Position numbers and translations under genes: made by a program. A DNA stretch of 64,000 bases from the NCBI GenBank assembly GCA_963802905.1, contig CAWDKH010000008.1:310001-374000 (forward strand). The letters run 5' to 3'. The notes beneath the pieces are model-generated. The model was not told the DNA's origin, searched no databases, and worked only from the letters and a program-made list of their open reading frames with translations. The DNA comes from DASQFQ01 sp963802905. Its GTDB lineage: Bacteria > Actinomycetota > Thermoleophilia > Solirubrobacterales > Solirubrobacteraceae. Below are positions 26,900 through 34,969 of this stretch, piece by piece (within the stretch, counting starts at the first letter, position 1; each line of letters opens with the position of its first letter).

Positions 26900-27628
26900 A
26901 TGTCGCGCGTCCCCCAGGTCGTGGCGTTCGGTGGTGGCGGCTTCTCCATGGAGTCCGGCAACGCGCTGCTCGACGACTACGTGCTGGCTGCCACGGGCGT
27001 TGAGCGCCCGAAGGTCTGCTTCCTCCCGACGGCCTCGGGCGACGCGGACCACTACATCGTCCGCTTCTACCGCCACTTCTCGGCAGCGGTGTGCGAGCCG
27101 TCGCACGTGTCGCTCTTCCGACGCGATTGTGGCGCGGCGGACCCCCGCGAGCACCTGCTCGAGCAGGACCTCATCTACGTCGGCGGCGGCTGCGTGCGCT
27201 CGTGCCTCGGCACGTGGCGGGCGCACGGGCTCGACGACGTGCTGCGCGAGGCGTGGGCGCGCGGCATCGTCATGTGCGGGCTGAGCGCCGGCTCGCTCTG
27301 CTGGTTCGAGCAGGGGCTGACCGCGTTCCACGGCGAGCAGGGACTGCCGGTGGCGGGCCTCGGCGTCCTGATGGGCTCGAACGCCGTGCACTACGACAAG
27401 GAGCCGCGGCGGCGACCGGACTTCCAAGCGGCGATCGCGGCCGGGATGGCGCCCGGCTGGGGCGCCGACGACGGCGCGGCGCTGCACTTCGTGGGGCAGG
27501 GGCTCTCGCGCGTGATCGCTTCACGGCCGAAGGCCGGCGCCTACCGCGTGGAGCGGGTGGGCGACATCGCGGTGGAGACGCCGCTGGCGACTGAGTACCT
27601 GGGGGCGCCGGTGACGCTTGTCGCCTAA
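26900..27628 (+). CDS. S51-family peptidase (PepE/cyanophycinase-like), copy 1
   Basis: 242 residues. Opens with VVAFGGGGFSME and has the glycine-rich LIYVGGGCVRS strand near 91-101 and the nucleophile S129 in CGLSAGS (127-132 GLSAGS), as in alpha-aspartyl dipeptidase PepE. The conserved histidine is in SNAVHYDKEPRRRPDF near 174. The family cleaves Asp-X dipeptides or cyanophycin; the exact substrate is uncertain. Cytosolic, no signal peptide. First of a tandem pair. Confidence 0.85.
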   Translation: MSRVPQVVAFGGGGFSMESGNALLDDYVLAATGVERPKVCFLPTASGDADHYIVRFYRHFSAAVCEPSHVSLFRRDCGAADPREHLLEQDLIYVGGGCVRSCLGTWRAHGLDDVLREAWARGIVMCGLSAGSLCWFEQGLTAFHGEQGLPVAGLGVLMGSNAVHYDKEPRRRPDFQAAIAAGMAPGWGADDGAALHFVGQGLSRVIASRPKAGAYRVERVGDIAVETPLATEYLGAPVTLVA

Positions 27629-28415
27629 GCCGACGATCTTCGCCATGGGCGGCGGAGGATTCAGCATGGAGGCCGAGACGTCGGTGCTGGACGACTACGT
27701 GCTCTCGCTCGCGCCCGCGCGCGAGCCGCGGATCTGCCTGCTGCCGACCGCGGGCGGCGACTCCGAGGAGCAGATCCGCCGCTTCCGGATCGCCTTCGGC
27801 GACCGCTTGTGCGCGCCCAGCGTGATCTCGCTGTTCCGGCTCGGCCAGGAGCCCGTGCCGCTGCGCGAGCACCTGCTCGCCCAGGACGTCATCTACGTCG
27901 GCGGCGGCTCGATGATCAACCTGCTGGCGCTGTGGCGCGCCCACGGGCTCGACGCGATCCTGCGCGAGGCGTGGCAGGCCGGGATCGTGCTCGCCGGCCT
28001 GAGCGCGGGCTCGATGTGCTGGTTCGAGTCCGGCATCACCAAGGGCCTCGGCCGCCCGGTGCCGGCCTCCGGCCTCGGCTTCCTGCCCGGCTCGAACTCC
28101 GTGCACTACGACGGCGAGCCCGACCGCCGCCCGGCCTACCTCGAGGCGATCGCGTCAGGCGCACTGCCGGCCGGCTACGGCGTCGAGGACGGCGTCGGCC
28201 TGCTCTTCCGCGGCACCCGCCTCGCCGAGGTCGTCGCCGCCCGCGAAGGCATCCGCGCCTACCGCGTCGACGCCGTCGAGGGCACGGCGCGCGAGCACGA
28301 GCTCGAGCCGCGCGTACTCGCCGGCCGCGAGCACACACCCCCGGGCGCCGTGCCGCACGACATCGGCGAGCTCCGGCTCCTGCGCGCGGCACGGCGGCGG
28401 ATGGCGGGCAACTAA
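27618..28415 (+). CDS. S51-family peptidase (PepE/cyanophycinase-like), copy 2
   Basis: 265 residues, closely similar to the preceding gene throughout (FAMGGGGFSMEAE, VIYVGGGSMINLLALWRAHG, AGLSAGSMCWFESG, NSVHYDGEPDRRPAYLEAI), so a tandem duplication. Start is TTG at 27618; the in-frame ATG at 27645 would remove the first strand. It overlaps the first copy by 11 bp, so translation is coupled. The last 25 residues differ in being longer and basic. Both copies keep the nucleophilic serine. Confidence 0.83.
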   Translation: MSPKPTIFAMGGGGFSMEAETSVLDDYVLSLAPAREPRICLLPTAGGDSEEQIRRFRIAFGDRLCAPSVISLFRLGQEPVPLREHLLAQDVIYVGGGSMINLLALWRAHGLDAILREAWQAGIVLAGLSAGSMCWFESGITKGLGRPVPASGLGFLPGSNSVHYDGEPDRRPAYLEAIASGALPAGYGVEDGVGLLFRGTRLAEVVAAREGIRAYRVDAVEGTAREHELEPRVLAGREHTPPGAVPHDIGELRLLRAARRRMAGN

Positions 28416-28419
28416 CCGA

Positions 28420-29310
28420 TCAGTCGAGGTAGCCGGGCCGGAGCAGCCGCTCGAGCGTCTCGGCCGGCGCGGTCGCCCAGTCGGGGTCGATCGCCTCGCC
28501 GTGCTCGCGCGCGGTCCGGATCGCTCGATCCCAGGTCAGCGTGCGGGCGATCTTCCCCACCCGGCACGCGAGCTCGAGCGTCTCGACCAGCTCGTCGTGC
28601 GATGCGCGGTCGGCGAACACGCCGAGGTAGGCGTCGCGGGCGCGCTCCACCGGCTCGTCGCCGAAGCGGTACTGCAGATAGCCGAGCGGCACGAGCATCG
28701 CCGCGAACGGGTGCGCGATCACGCTGTCGCCCCAGTCGTAGTAGCGCGGGCCCTCGAGCATGTTCCACGGGTGGAGGTCGTTGTGGTCGAGGCTCGGCGC
28801 CAGCGGCGACGCCGCGAGGCGCTCGCACCACCCGATCACCTCCGGCTCCATCGCCGCCACGTCCGCGTTGCCGCCGGCCGCCGCCAGCGCCTCGTGGAAG
28901 CGCGCGGGCATCACCTGCGGCCGCATGTCCGGCACCCCGAGCGCGAGCATCTCCTCGACCGCCGGCTCGAGCTCCCGCTGCAGCCGCCCGTACTCGACGA
29001 GCGCATCGACGAGCGCGTCGAGCCCGGCGTCGCGCTCCCCGAGCGACGACCCGCCGTCGGGGAGCAGCAGCCACGCGCGCTCGACGTCGACCGCGATCGG
29101 CGTCAGCACGCGCTCAGGCACGACACGCGCCAGCACGCGGTAGAGCGGGACCTCGAACGCCGTCCCTTCGCCCGCCAGCTTCATCCACACCGGGCCGGAG
29201 CGGGTCGGCGCGCGCAGCACCGACGCCCACGGCCGCACCCGCACCTCCTCCACCTCGCCGGTCCGCTCAACGTGCGCGTCGATCCACGCGACCGCATCCG
29301 TGTCGATCAT
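28420..29310 (-). CDS. aminoglycoside phosphotransferase-family (APH) kinase-like protein
   Basis: 296 residues with the choline/aminoglycoside kinase fold. N-lobe with lysine in PVWMKLAGEGTAFEVPLYRVL; catalytic loop LDHNDLHPWNML near 177-188 and DFG-equivalent YYDWGDSVIAHPF near 193-205. The actual substrate is not known; many such genes act on small metabolites rather than antibiotics. Start taken at the ATG 29308-29310 (MIDTDAVAWID), as the extra 17 upstream residues lack similarity. Ends 4 bp from the S51 gene (convergent). Confidence 0.8.
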   Translation of the reverse strand: MIDTDAVAWIDAHVERTGEVEEVRVRPWASVLRAPTRSGPVWMKLAGEGTAFEVPLYRVLARVVPERVLTPIAVDVERAWLLLPDGGSSLGERDAGLDALVDALVEYGRLQRELEPAVEEMLALGVPDMRPQVMPARFHEALAAAGGNADVAAMEPEVIGWCERLAASPLAPSLDHNDLHPWNMLEGPRYYDWGDSVIAHPFAAMLVPLGYLQYRFGDEPVERARDAYLGVFADRASHDELVETLELACRVGKIARTLTWDRAIRTAREHGEAIDPDWATAPAETLERLLRPGYLD

Positions 29311-29336
29311 GCGGCGCCCCGGGGTAGACCTAGGGG

Positions 29337-30436
29337 ATGCGAGCGCGCCTGAACGACCCAACGTGGTGGACGAACGCGCTGCAGATCGTCAAGACGGTCG
29401 CGGCGGCCGTGCATCGCGTGGGTGCTCGCCGTCTACGTGTTCGACATCGAGCAGGCCTTCCTCGCGCCGTGGGCCGCCCTGCTCACCGTCCACGCGACCG
29501 TCTACCGGACGTTCCGCCGCGGCGCCCAGCAGGTCGGCGCGACCGTGCTCGGCGTCGCTCGTCGCCTTCGCGCTCGGCAGCCTGCTCGGGCTCAACGCGC
29601 TCTCGCTCGGCCTGACGATCCTCGTCGCGCTCGTGGCCGGATCGGTGCGCGGGCTGCGCGCCGAGTCGACCACCGCCGCGGCGACCGCGCTCGTCGTGCT
29701 GACGACCGGCGCGAGCGACGAGGCGGGCGCGCTGCTCACGCGGCTCGCCGACACCGGCATCGGCATCGCGGTCGGGCTGCTCATCAACCTGCTCGTCTGG
29801 CCGCCGCTGCGCGATCGCAGCGCCGCCGCCCACGTCGACGCCATCGACGACCGCCTCGGCGAGCTGCTGAGCGAGATCGCCACCACGCTGCGCGGCAGCG
29901 TCAGCGAAGAGGACGTCGACGGCTGGACCACCCGCACCAGCGAGCTCGACGGCGACATCGAGCGGGCGTGGGGCGTCGTGCGGCAGGCGCGCGAGAGCGG
30001 GAAGCTCAACCCGCGCCGCGTGGCGCGCGACCGCATGCGGGCGACCGAGGACTACGACGGGCTCCTCGACCGCCTCGAGCAGGCGGTGGCCGACACCCGC
30101 AGCATGGCCCGCACGATCTGGCTGGCGAGCGTCCCACCCGAGCGCTGGAACCCCGCCTTCCGCACGCCCTGGCTCGACCTGCTCGAACGCGCGGGCGCCG
30201 CGGTCAGCGACGCCGATCCGGACGAACTGCGAGCGGTGCGCGAGGACCTCGACGCGCTCGCGAGCGAGCTCTCCACGCACGAGCTGCCGGACGGCTTCTG
30301 GCCCGTCGCCGGCGCGCTGCTCGTCAACCTCCGCAACATCCTCGCGTCGCTCGACGTGGTCGCCGACGCCCAGCCCGTCCAGGTGCCGGCTCCCGCGCTC
30401 GCCGGCGCTCACCCCAGCGTGCGGTCGAGGTTGTAG
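29337..30436 (+). pseudogene. FUSC-like/aromatic acid exporter family protein, frameshifted twice
   Basis: The reading is split over three frames: MRARLNDPTWWTNALQIVKT from the ATG at 29337, then VLAVYVFDIEQAFLAPWAALLTVHATVY (break near 29410), then LVAFALGSLLGLNALSLGLTILVAL (break near 29555). Both repairs remove one base. The result is about 365 residues with five to six N-terminal membrane segments and a long helical cytosolic domain (from about residue 165), as in FUSC/ArAE proteins. It may export aromatic acids or phenolics. Upstream TAGACC lies 6 nt before the ATG. Overlaps the convergent GH15 gene by 28 bp. Confidence 0.72.
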
Positions 30437-32256
30437 GCGGCGCTGATCAGCGCCAGGTGGGTGAACGCCTGCGGGAAGTTGCCGAGCGACTCGCCGGTCG
30501 GGCCGATCTCCTCCGAGTACAGCCCGAGGTGGTTGGCGTAGGTGAGCATCTTCTCGAACGCCAGCCGCGCCTCGTCCAGGCGCCCGGCGCGGGTGAGCGC
30601 CTCGACGTACCAGAACGAGCAGATCGAGAACGTGCCCTCGTCGCCGCGTAGGCCGTCGGGCGAGGCCTCGACGTTGTAGCGGTAGACCAGCGAGTCGGAC
30701 ACGAGCTCGTCCCCGATCGCGTCGAGCGTCGAGAGCCATTTCGGGTCCTTCGGCGCGATGAAGAGCGTCAGCGGCATCAGCAGCACGGAGGCGTCGAGCA
30801 CGTCGGAGCCGTAGTGCTGCACGAACGCCTGGCGCTCGTTGCTCCAGCCCTTCTGCATGATCTGGTTGTAGATCCGGTCGCGCTCGGCCAGCCAGCGGAC
30901 GATGTCGCCGGGGAGGCCGCGCGCGCGGTTCATGCGGATCGAGCGCTCGAGCGCGACCCAGCACATCAGCCGCGAGTAGGTGAAGTCCTTCTGGCCGCCG
31001 CGCGTCTCCCAGATGCCCTCGTCGGCCTGATCCCAGTTCTCGCACAGCCAGTCGACGATCCGGCGGACGTTGTCCCAGGTGTCGGAGAAGATCGGCGAGC
31101 CGTACTTGTTGAACAGGTAGACCGAGTCGATCAGCTCTCCGTAGATGTCGAGCTGGCGCTGCTCGGCGGCGGCGTTGCCGATCCGCACCGGGTGTGAGCC
31201 CCGGTAGCCCTCCCAGGTCGGGTGCTCGTACTCCGGCAGGTCGGCGCGGCCGTCGATCCCGTACATGATCTGCAGCGGCCCGCTCGGCCCGACCTTCCAC
31301 TCGCGCGTGCGGTCGGTCAGCCACTCCATGAACTGCGCGGCCTCCTCGGTGAACCCGAGCCGCAGCAGCCCGTAGAGCGAGAACGCCGCGTCGCGGATCC
31401 AGGTGTAGCGGTAGTCCCAGTTGCGGCCGCCGCCGAGCTGCTCGGGCAGCGAGGTCGTCGGCGCGGCCACCAGCGCGCCGGTCGGCGCGTAGGTCAGGAG
31501 CTTGAGCGTCAGCGCTGAGCGCAGGACCATCTCGCGCCAGCGGCCGGTGTAGCGCGACTGGCCGACCCACTTGCGCCAGTAGCCGACGGTCGCCTCGAAC
31601 GCGGCAAGCGTCTCGCGCTCGGAGTACGGGCGGCAGATGTGGTCCTGCGCGACGCGCTCGAGCACGAACGTCTGCGAGTCGCCGGAGGTCAGCGAGAACG
31701 TCGCGTAGATCCCGTCGCCGCGCCGCTCGAGCCGCCGCTCGTGACCCATCGCGCGGGCGATCGCGCCCTCGAGCGCGAGCGTGAGGTCGGGCGAGCGGAA
31801 CAGCACCCCGTGCGGGTGCATCTCGACCTCGTGCTCGTCCTGCCCGTAGCCGAAGCGCGGCTGCACCTCGATCTGGAAGTCCATCTCGCCGCGCACGACC
31901 ACGACGCGCCGCACGAGCCGGTGGCGATGCATCGCCAGCTCGGCGTGATCGATCGGCATGAAGTCCTGCACCTCCCCCACCCCGCCTTCGGTGAAGAAGC
32001 GCGTGATGAGGACGTTGGTGTCCGGGAAGTAGAGCTGCTTGGCGGTCCAGTCCTCGGCGGTCGGGCGGAGCGCGTAGAAGCCGCCCTGCTCCTTGTCGAG
32101 GATCGCGCCGAACACGCTCGGCGCGTCGAAGGCCGGACAGCAGTACCAGTCGATCGTGCCGTTGGTGCCGACCAGCGCGATCGTGTGGAGGTCGCCGACG
32201 AGCCCGTGCTCGGCGATCGGAAGGTAATCCGTCTCGAGCTCGCGGGAGTGCGCCAT
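30409..32256 (-). CDS. GH15 glucoamylase/trehalase family glycoside hydrolase
   Basis: 615 residues, matching the bacterial GH15 trehalase-type enzymes. N-terminal beta domain (about 1-230: PIAEHGLVGDLHTIALVG, GTIDWYCCPAFDAPSVFG), then an (alpha/alpha)6 barrel. Catalytic acid and base: E413 or E417 in DEGIWE and E582 in YSEEIGPTGESLGNFPQ. No signal peptide, so it acts on intracellular trehalose or short alpha-glucans, giving glucose. It is the last gene of the run starting with tal-pgi and follows the ROK kinase by 6 bp, so glucose made here would be phosphorylated next door. Confidence 0.9.
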   Translation of the reverse strand: MAHSRELETDYLPIAEHGLVGDLHTIALVGTNGTIDWYCCPAFDAPSVFGAILDKEQGGFYALRPTAEDWTAKQLYFPDTNVLITRFFTEGGVGEVQDFMPIDHAELAMHRHRLVRRVVVVRGEMDFQIEVQPRFGYGQDEHEVEMHPHGVLFRSPDLTLALEGAIARAMGHERRLERRGDGIYATFSLTSGDSQTFVLERVAQDHICRPYSERETLAAFEATVGYWRKWVGQSRYTGRWREMVLRSALTLKLLTYAPTGALVAAPTTSLPEQLGGGRNWDYRYTWIRDAAFSLYGLLRLGFTEEAAQFMEWLTDRTREWKVGPSGPLQIMYGIDGRADLPEYEHPTWEGYRGSHPVRIGNAAAEQRQLDIYGELIDSVYLFNKYGSPIFSDTWDNVRRIVDWLCENWDQADEGIWETRGGQKDFTYSRLMCWVALERSIRMNRARGLPGDIVRWLAERDRIYNQIMQKGWSNERQAFVQHYGSDVLDASVLLMPLTLFIAPKDPKWLSTLDAIGDELVSDSLVYRYNVEASPDGLRGDEGTFSICSFWYVEALTRAGRLDEARLAFEKMLTYANHLGLYSEEIGPTGESLGNFPQAFTHLALISAAYNLDRTLG

Positions 32257-32262
32257 GCTCCC

Positions 32263-33222
32263 CTATCTCCCCTCTTCCTCGTGCGCTGCGACCATCGCCG
32301 CGCCCAGGACGCCGGCCTGCGCGCCGTGGCGGGCGAGCCGGATCGTCGTGTGGAGGCCGAGCCCCGGGACCGTGTACTCCTTGGCGACGCGCTTGGCCGG
32401 GTTGAGCAGCAGGTCGCCGGCCACCGAGACGCCACCGCCGATGACGATCTCCTGCGGGTCGAAGACGTTGATCGCGTTGGCGATGCCGATGCCGAGGCGC
32501 TGGCCGAGGACGTCGAGCACGCGCAGCGCGTCAGCGTCGCCGGCCTTGGCGCCGTCGACGACGTCGTGGCCCGTGACCTCGCCGTCCTGCTCGAGCCGCT
32601 TGCCGAGGAACGAGTCCTCCTCCTCGCGCGCCTCGCGCTCGGCGAGCCGGTCGAGCGCGCGGCCCGCCGCGAGGTACTCGAGCGTCCCCGGCAGCGGGTG
32701 CTTGCCCGCGGGCGTCGGCGCGCCGTCCTCGAGGTCGAGCCCGATCACCGTGTGGCCGAGCTCGCCGGCGCTCGTCGCCCCGCGGTAGAGGCGCCCGTTG
32801 AACACCAGGCCGCCCCCGACGCCGGTGCCGACGGTGAGCATCACGAGGTTCGGGCACACCAGCTCGCCCGCCTCGTCAAACGCCTCGGCGAGCGCCGCGC
32901 AGGAGGCGTCGTTCTCGAGGTAGACCGGGATCCCCGCCTTGTCCGACAGCAGCTCGCGCAGCGGCAGGTCGGCGAGCGGGATGTTGACGCTGTGCGCGAT
33001 CCGGCCGGTCTCGAACTCGATGATCGAGGGCAGGCCGACCCCGACCGCGACGGTGGTCTCGGTGCGCAGGCCGGCGATCAGCTCGACGATCTGCGCGACG
33101 AGCTTGTCGGAGTCCGACACGTCGGTCTTGACCAGCTCGTGCGTCTCGAGCTTGCCGCCCCGGAGCGTCGCGGAGGCGATCTTCGTGCCCCCGACATCGA
33201 GGCCGATGAACTCGCCGTCCAT
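32263..33222 (-). CDS. ROK-family sugar kinase (glucokinase-like) lacking the zinc motif
   Basis: 319 residues. ATP site GLDVGGTKIASATL at 7-20, second phosphate site LTVGTGVGGGLVFNG near 128-142, catalytic aspartate in ENDASCAALAEAF near 105, and histidine in ELGHTVIGLD near 154-163. The usual CxCGxxGCxE zinc motif is missing; the segment reads PTPAGKHPLPGTLEYLA. Glucose phosphorylation to G6P is inferred from the neighbours. The gene begins one base after the pgl stop and is followed by GH15. Confidence 0.88.
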   Translation of the reverse strand: MDGEFIGLDVGGTKIASATLRGGKLETHELVKTDVSDSDKLVAQIVELIAGLRTETTVAVGVGLPSIIEFETGRIAHSVNIPLADLPLRELLSDKAGIPVYLENDASCAALAEAFDEAGELVCPNLVMLTVGTGVGGGLVFNGRLYRGATSAGELGHTVIGLDLEDGAPTPAGKHPLPGTLEYLAAGRALDRLAEREAREEEDSFLGKRLEQDGEVTGHDVVDGAKAGDADALRVLDVLGQRLGIGIANAINVFDPQEIVIGGGVSVAGDLLLNPAKRVAKEYTVPGLGLHTTIRLARHGAQAGVLGAAMVAAHEEEGR

Positions 33223-33903
33223 CTAGAGCTTCGCCGCCGCGGCCTCGTCGAGGAAGACGAACAGCGACCCGGCGGTCGGGCGGACGTGCCCGGCGGGCGC
33301 GTCGGGGTCGGGCGGCTCGGTGAAGGCGCGCGCGACGGCGTCGGCCTTGTCGGCGCCAGAGACGAGGAAGTCGACCTCGCGCGCGCCGTTGAGGACCGGG
33401 AAGGTCAGCGTCACCCGCGGCACCTGCGGCTCCATGCCGGCGAGCGGGACGGGCGCGGCGAAGCGCCCCCGCTCCTCGACCTCGGGCTTGCCGGGGAACA
33501 GCGACGCCGTGTGGCTGTCAGGCCCCACGCCGAGCAGGATCAGGTCGAAGCGCGGGTCAGAGCCCATGCGCTCGCGCAGCAGCGCCTCGTAGGCGCCGGC
33601 TGCCGCGTCGGCCCCGAGCTCGCCCGGGATGCGCACCACGGTCGGGGGCTTGGAGAGCTGCGACAGCAGCGTCCGCGCCGCCATGCCGAAGTTCGAGTCC
33701 GGGTGGTCGGGCGGGACCATCCGCTCGTCGGTGAACCAGACGGTCGCCCGGCTCCAATCGGCGTCCGCCTGGGCGGCGAGCGCGTACGCGCCGCGGGGAG
33801 TGGAGCCGCCGGTGAGCACGATCTGGCCCCCGGCCACGGCGGCCTCCGTGAGCCGCTCGGCCACCGCCGCACCCGGGTCCTCCACCACCGTGATCTCCCT
33901 CAT
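33223..33903 (-). CDS. pgl: 6-phosphogluconolactonase
   Basis: 226 residues, standard DevB/Pgl length. LTGGSTPRGAYALAAQ near 30-45 (phosphate loop), VWFTDERMVPPDHPDSNFGMA near 55-75, and LILLGVGPDSHTASLFPG near 121-138 with the catalytic histidine. Hydrolyses 6-phosphogluconolactone, the second step of the oxidative pentose phosphate pathway. A TAGGCT 8 nt before the ATG suggests an internal promoter within the operon, though the short 15-bp gap after opcA also allows read-through. Confidence 0.95.
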   Translation of the reverse strand: MREITVVEDPGAAVAERLTEAAVAGGQIVLTGGSTPRGAYALAAQADADWSRATVWFTDERMVPPDHPDSNFGMAARTLLSQLSKPPTVVRIPGELGADAAAGAYEALLRERMGSDPRFDLILLGVGPDSHTASLFPGKPEVEERGRFAAPVPLAGMEPQVPRVTLTFPVLNGAREVDFLVSGADKADAVARAFTEPPDPDAPAGHVRPTAGSLFVFLDEAAAAKL

Positions 33904-33918
33904 GCGGCGCGAGCCTAT

Positions 33919-34968
33919 CTACAGGAGCGCGCGCGCCGCCGACAGCGCCGGCTTGTAGGTGGGATCGCGCAGCAGCGCCTGGCGGACGCCCTCACCGAGG
34001 ATGCCCGCCTCGCCGCGTGAGGCGCCGAGCACGGTCCACACCTGCTCCTTGCCGTCGCGGGTGCGGCGGACCGACTTGAGCCCGCCGGGGCCGCGGTCGA
34101 GCGACACCGAGCGCCCGGAGGCCATCTCGATCGTGACGCCCGCGAGCCCGGGTGCGCCCGGCTGCTCGACCTCTTCGAGGCGCAGCGTGACCTCGCCGCG
34201 GCGCGCGCGGGCGTGCGCGGTCCGGCGCTGGCCCCCGCCGGCGGCGAACGAGCCCGGGCGCCAGCCCAGGCGCGAGCACAGCCAGCCGCAGAACAGCAGC
34301 GCAGCCGCCAGCGAGTCGGCGCGGTGGCGGACGGTGACCTCCGAGATCTCGCCCAGCCCGCGCCGCAGCGGCGCCGGGTTGAAGGCGGCGGCGACGCGCT
34401 CGCGCCACGGCGTCGAGCGCAGCCACGCGAGATCGACGACGTAGGCGCTCTCGAGCAGCTCGTCCGAGCGCGCGAAGGCGGCGGGCACGTCGGGCTCGTC
34501 CTGCGAGTCCACGAGCACCACCTGCATCAGCCGCCGCAGCGAGTCGACCGCCTCGGCGTGCGCGTGCGGCGCCCACACGACGGTCGCCAGGTCGGGCACC
34601 AGCAGCGGGTCGACGATCGTGTCGAGCGCCTTCAGATGGCGCTCGCCGATCTCGAGCTCGACCTGCTCGCGCCCGAGCGAGAACGGACCCTCGGCGATCT
34701 CGGCGGCGACGCTGCACCACGCGTCGATCGTCGTGCGCCCGTTGTGCACGGCGCAGATCACCAGCCGCGACGGGTGGTAGCGCCCGACGCGCTCGAGCCG
34801 GTTCTCGATCTCGCCCCGGAACTCGCCGTCGACGACCACCACGAGGTTGAGCACGCGCGCGGGGACGAACGCGTCCTCGTCGTGGTAGCGCTCGATCAGC
34901 AGGTGGCGGAGCGCCGCCTCGACCTTGCTCGGCGTGGTGTCGCGCTCGCGCCAGACCTCCTCGGTCAT
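33919..34968 (-). CDS. opcA: glucose-6-phosphate dehydrogenase assembly protein OpcA
   Basis: 349 residues, the OpcA family found next to zwf in cyanobacteria and actinobacteria. N-terminal domain about 10-160 (ALRHLLIERYHDEDAFVPARVLNLVVVV, RPSRLVICAVHNG-type segment near 68) and LLVPDLATVVWAPHAHAEAVDSLRRLM near 122-148; C-terminal domain about 180-340 with DLAWLRSTPWRERVAAAF. It activates or assembles Zwf. It starts 1 bp after the zwf stop. Confidence 0.93.
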   Translation of the reverse strand: MTEEVWRERDTTPSKVEAALRHLLIERYHDEDAFVPARVLNLVVVVDGEFRGEIENRLERVGRYHPSRLVICAVHNGRTTIDAWCSVAAEIAEGPFSLGREQVELEIGERHLKALDTIVDPLLVPDLATVVWAPHAHAEAVDSLRRLMQVVLVDSQDEPDVPAAFARSDELLESAYVVDLAWLRSTPWRERVAAAFNPAPLRRGLGEISEVTVRHRADSLAAALLFCGWLCSRLGWRPGSFAAGGGQRRTAHARARRGEVTLRLEEVEQPGAPGLAGVTIEMASGRSVSLDRGPGGLKSVRRTRDGKEQVWTVLGASRGEAGILGEGVRQALLRDPTYKPALSAARALL

Positions 34969-34969
34969 G

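Noticed and set aside
28420..29310. aminoglycoside resistance gene
   Set aside because: Only the general kinase fold is visible and no resistance context is present; many such genes are metabolic kinases.
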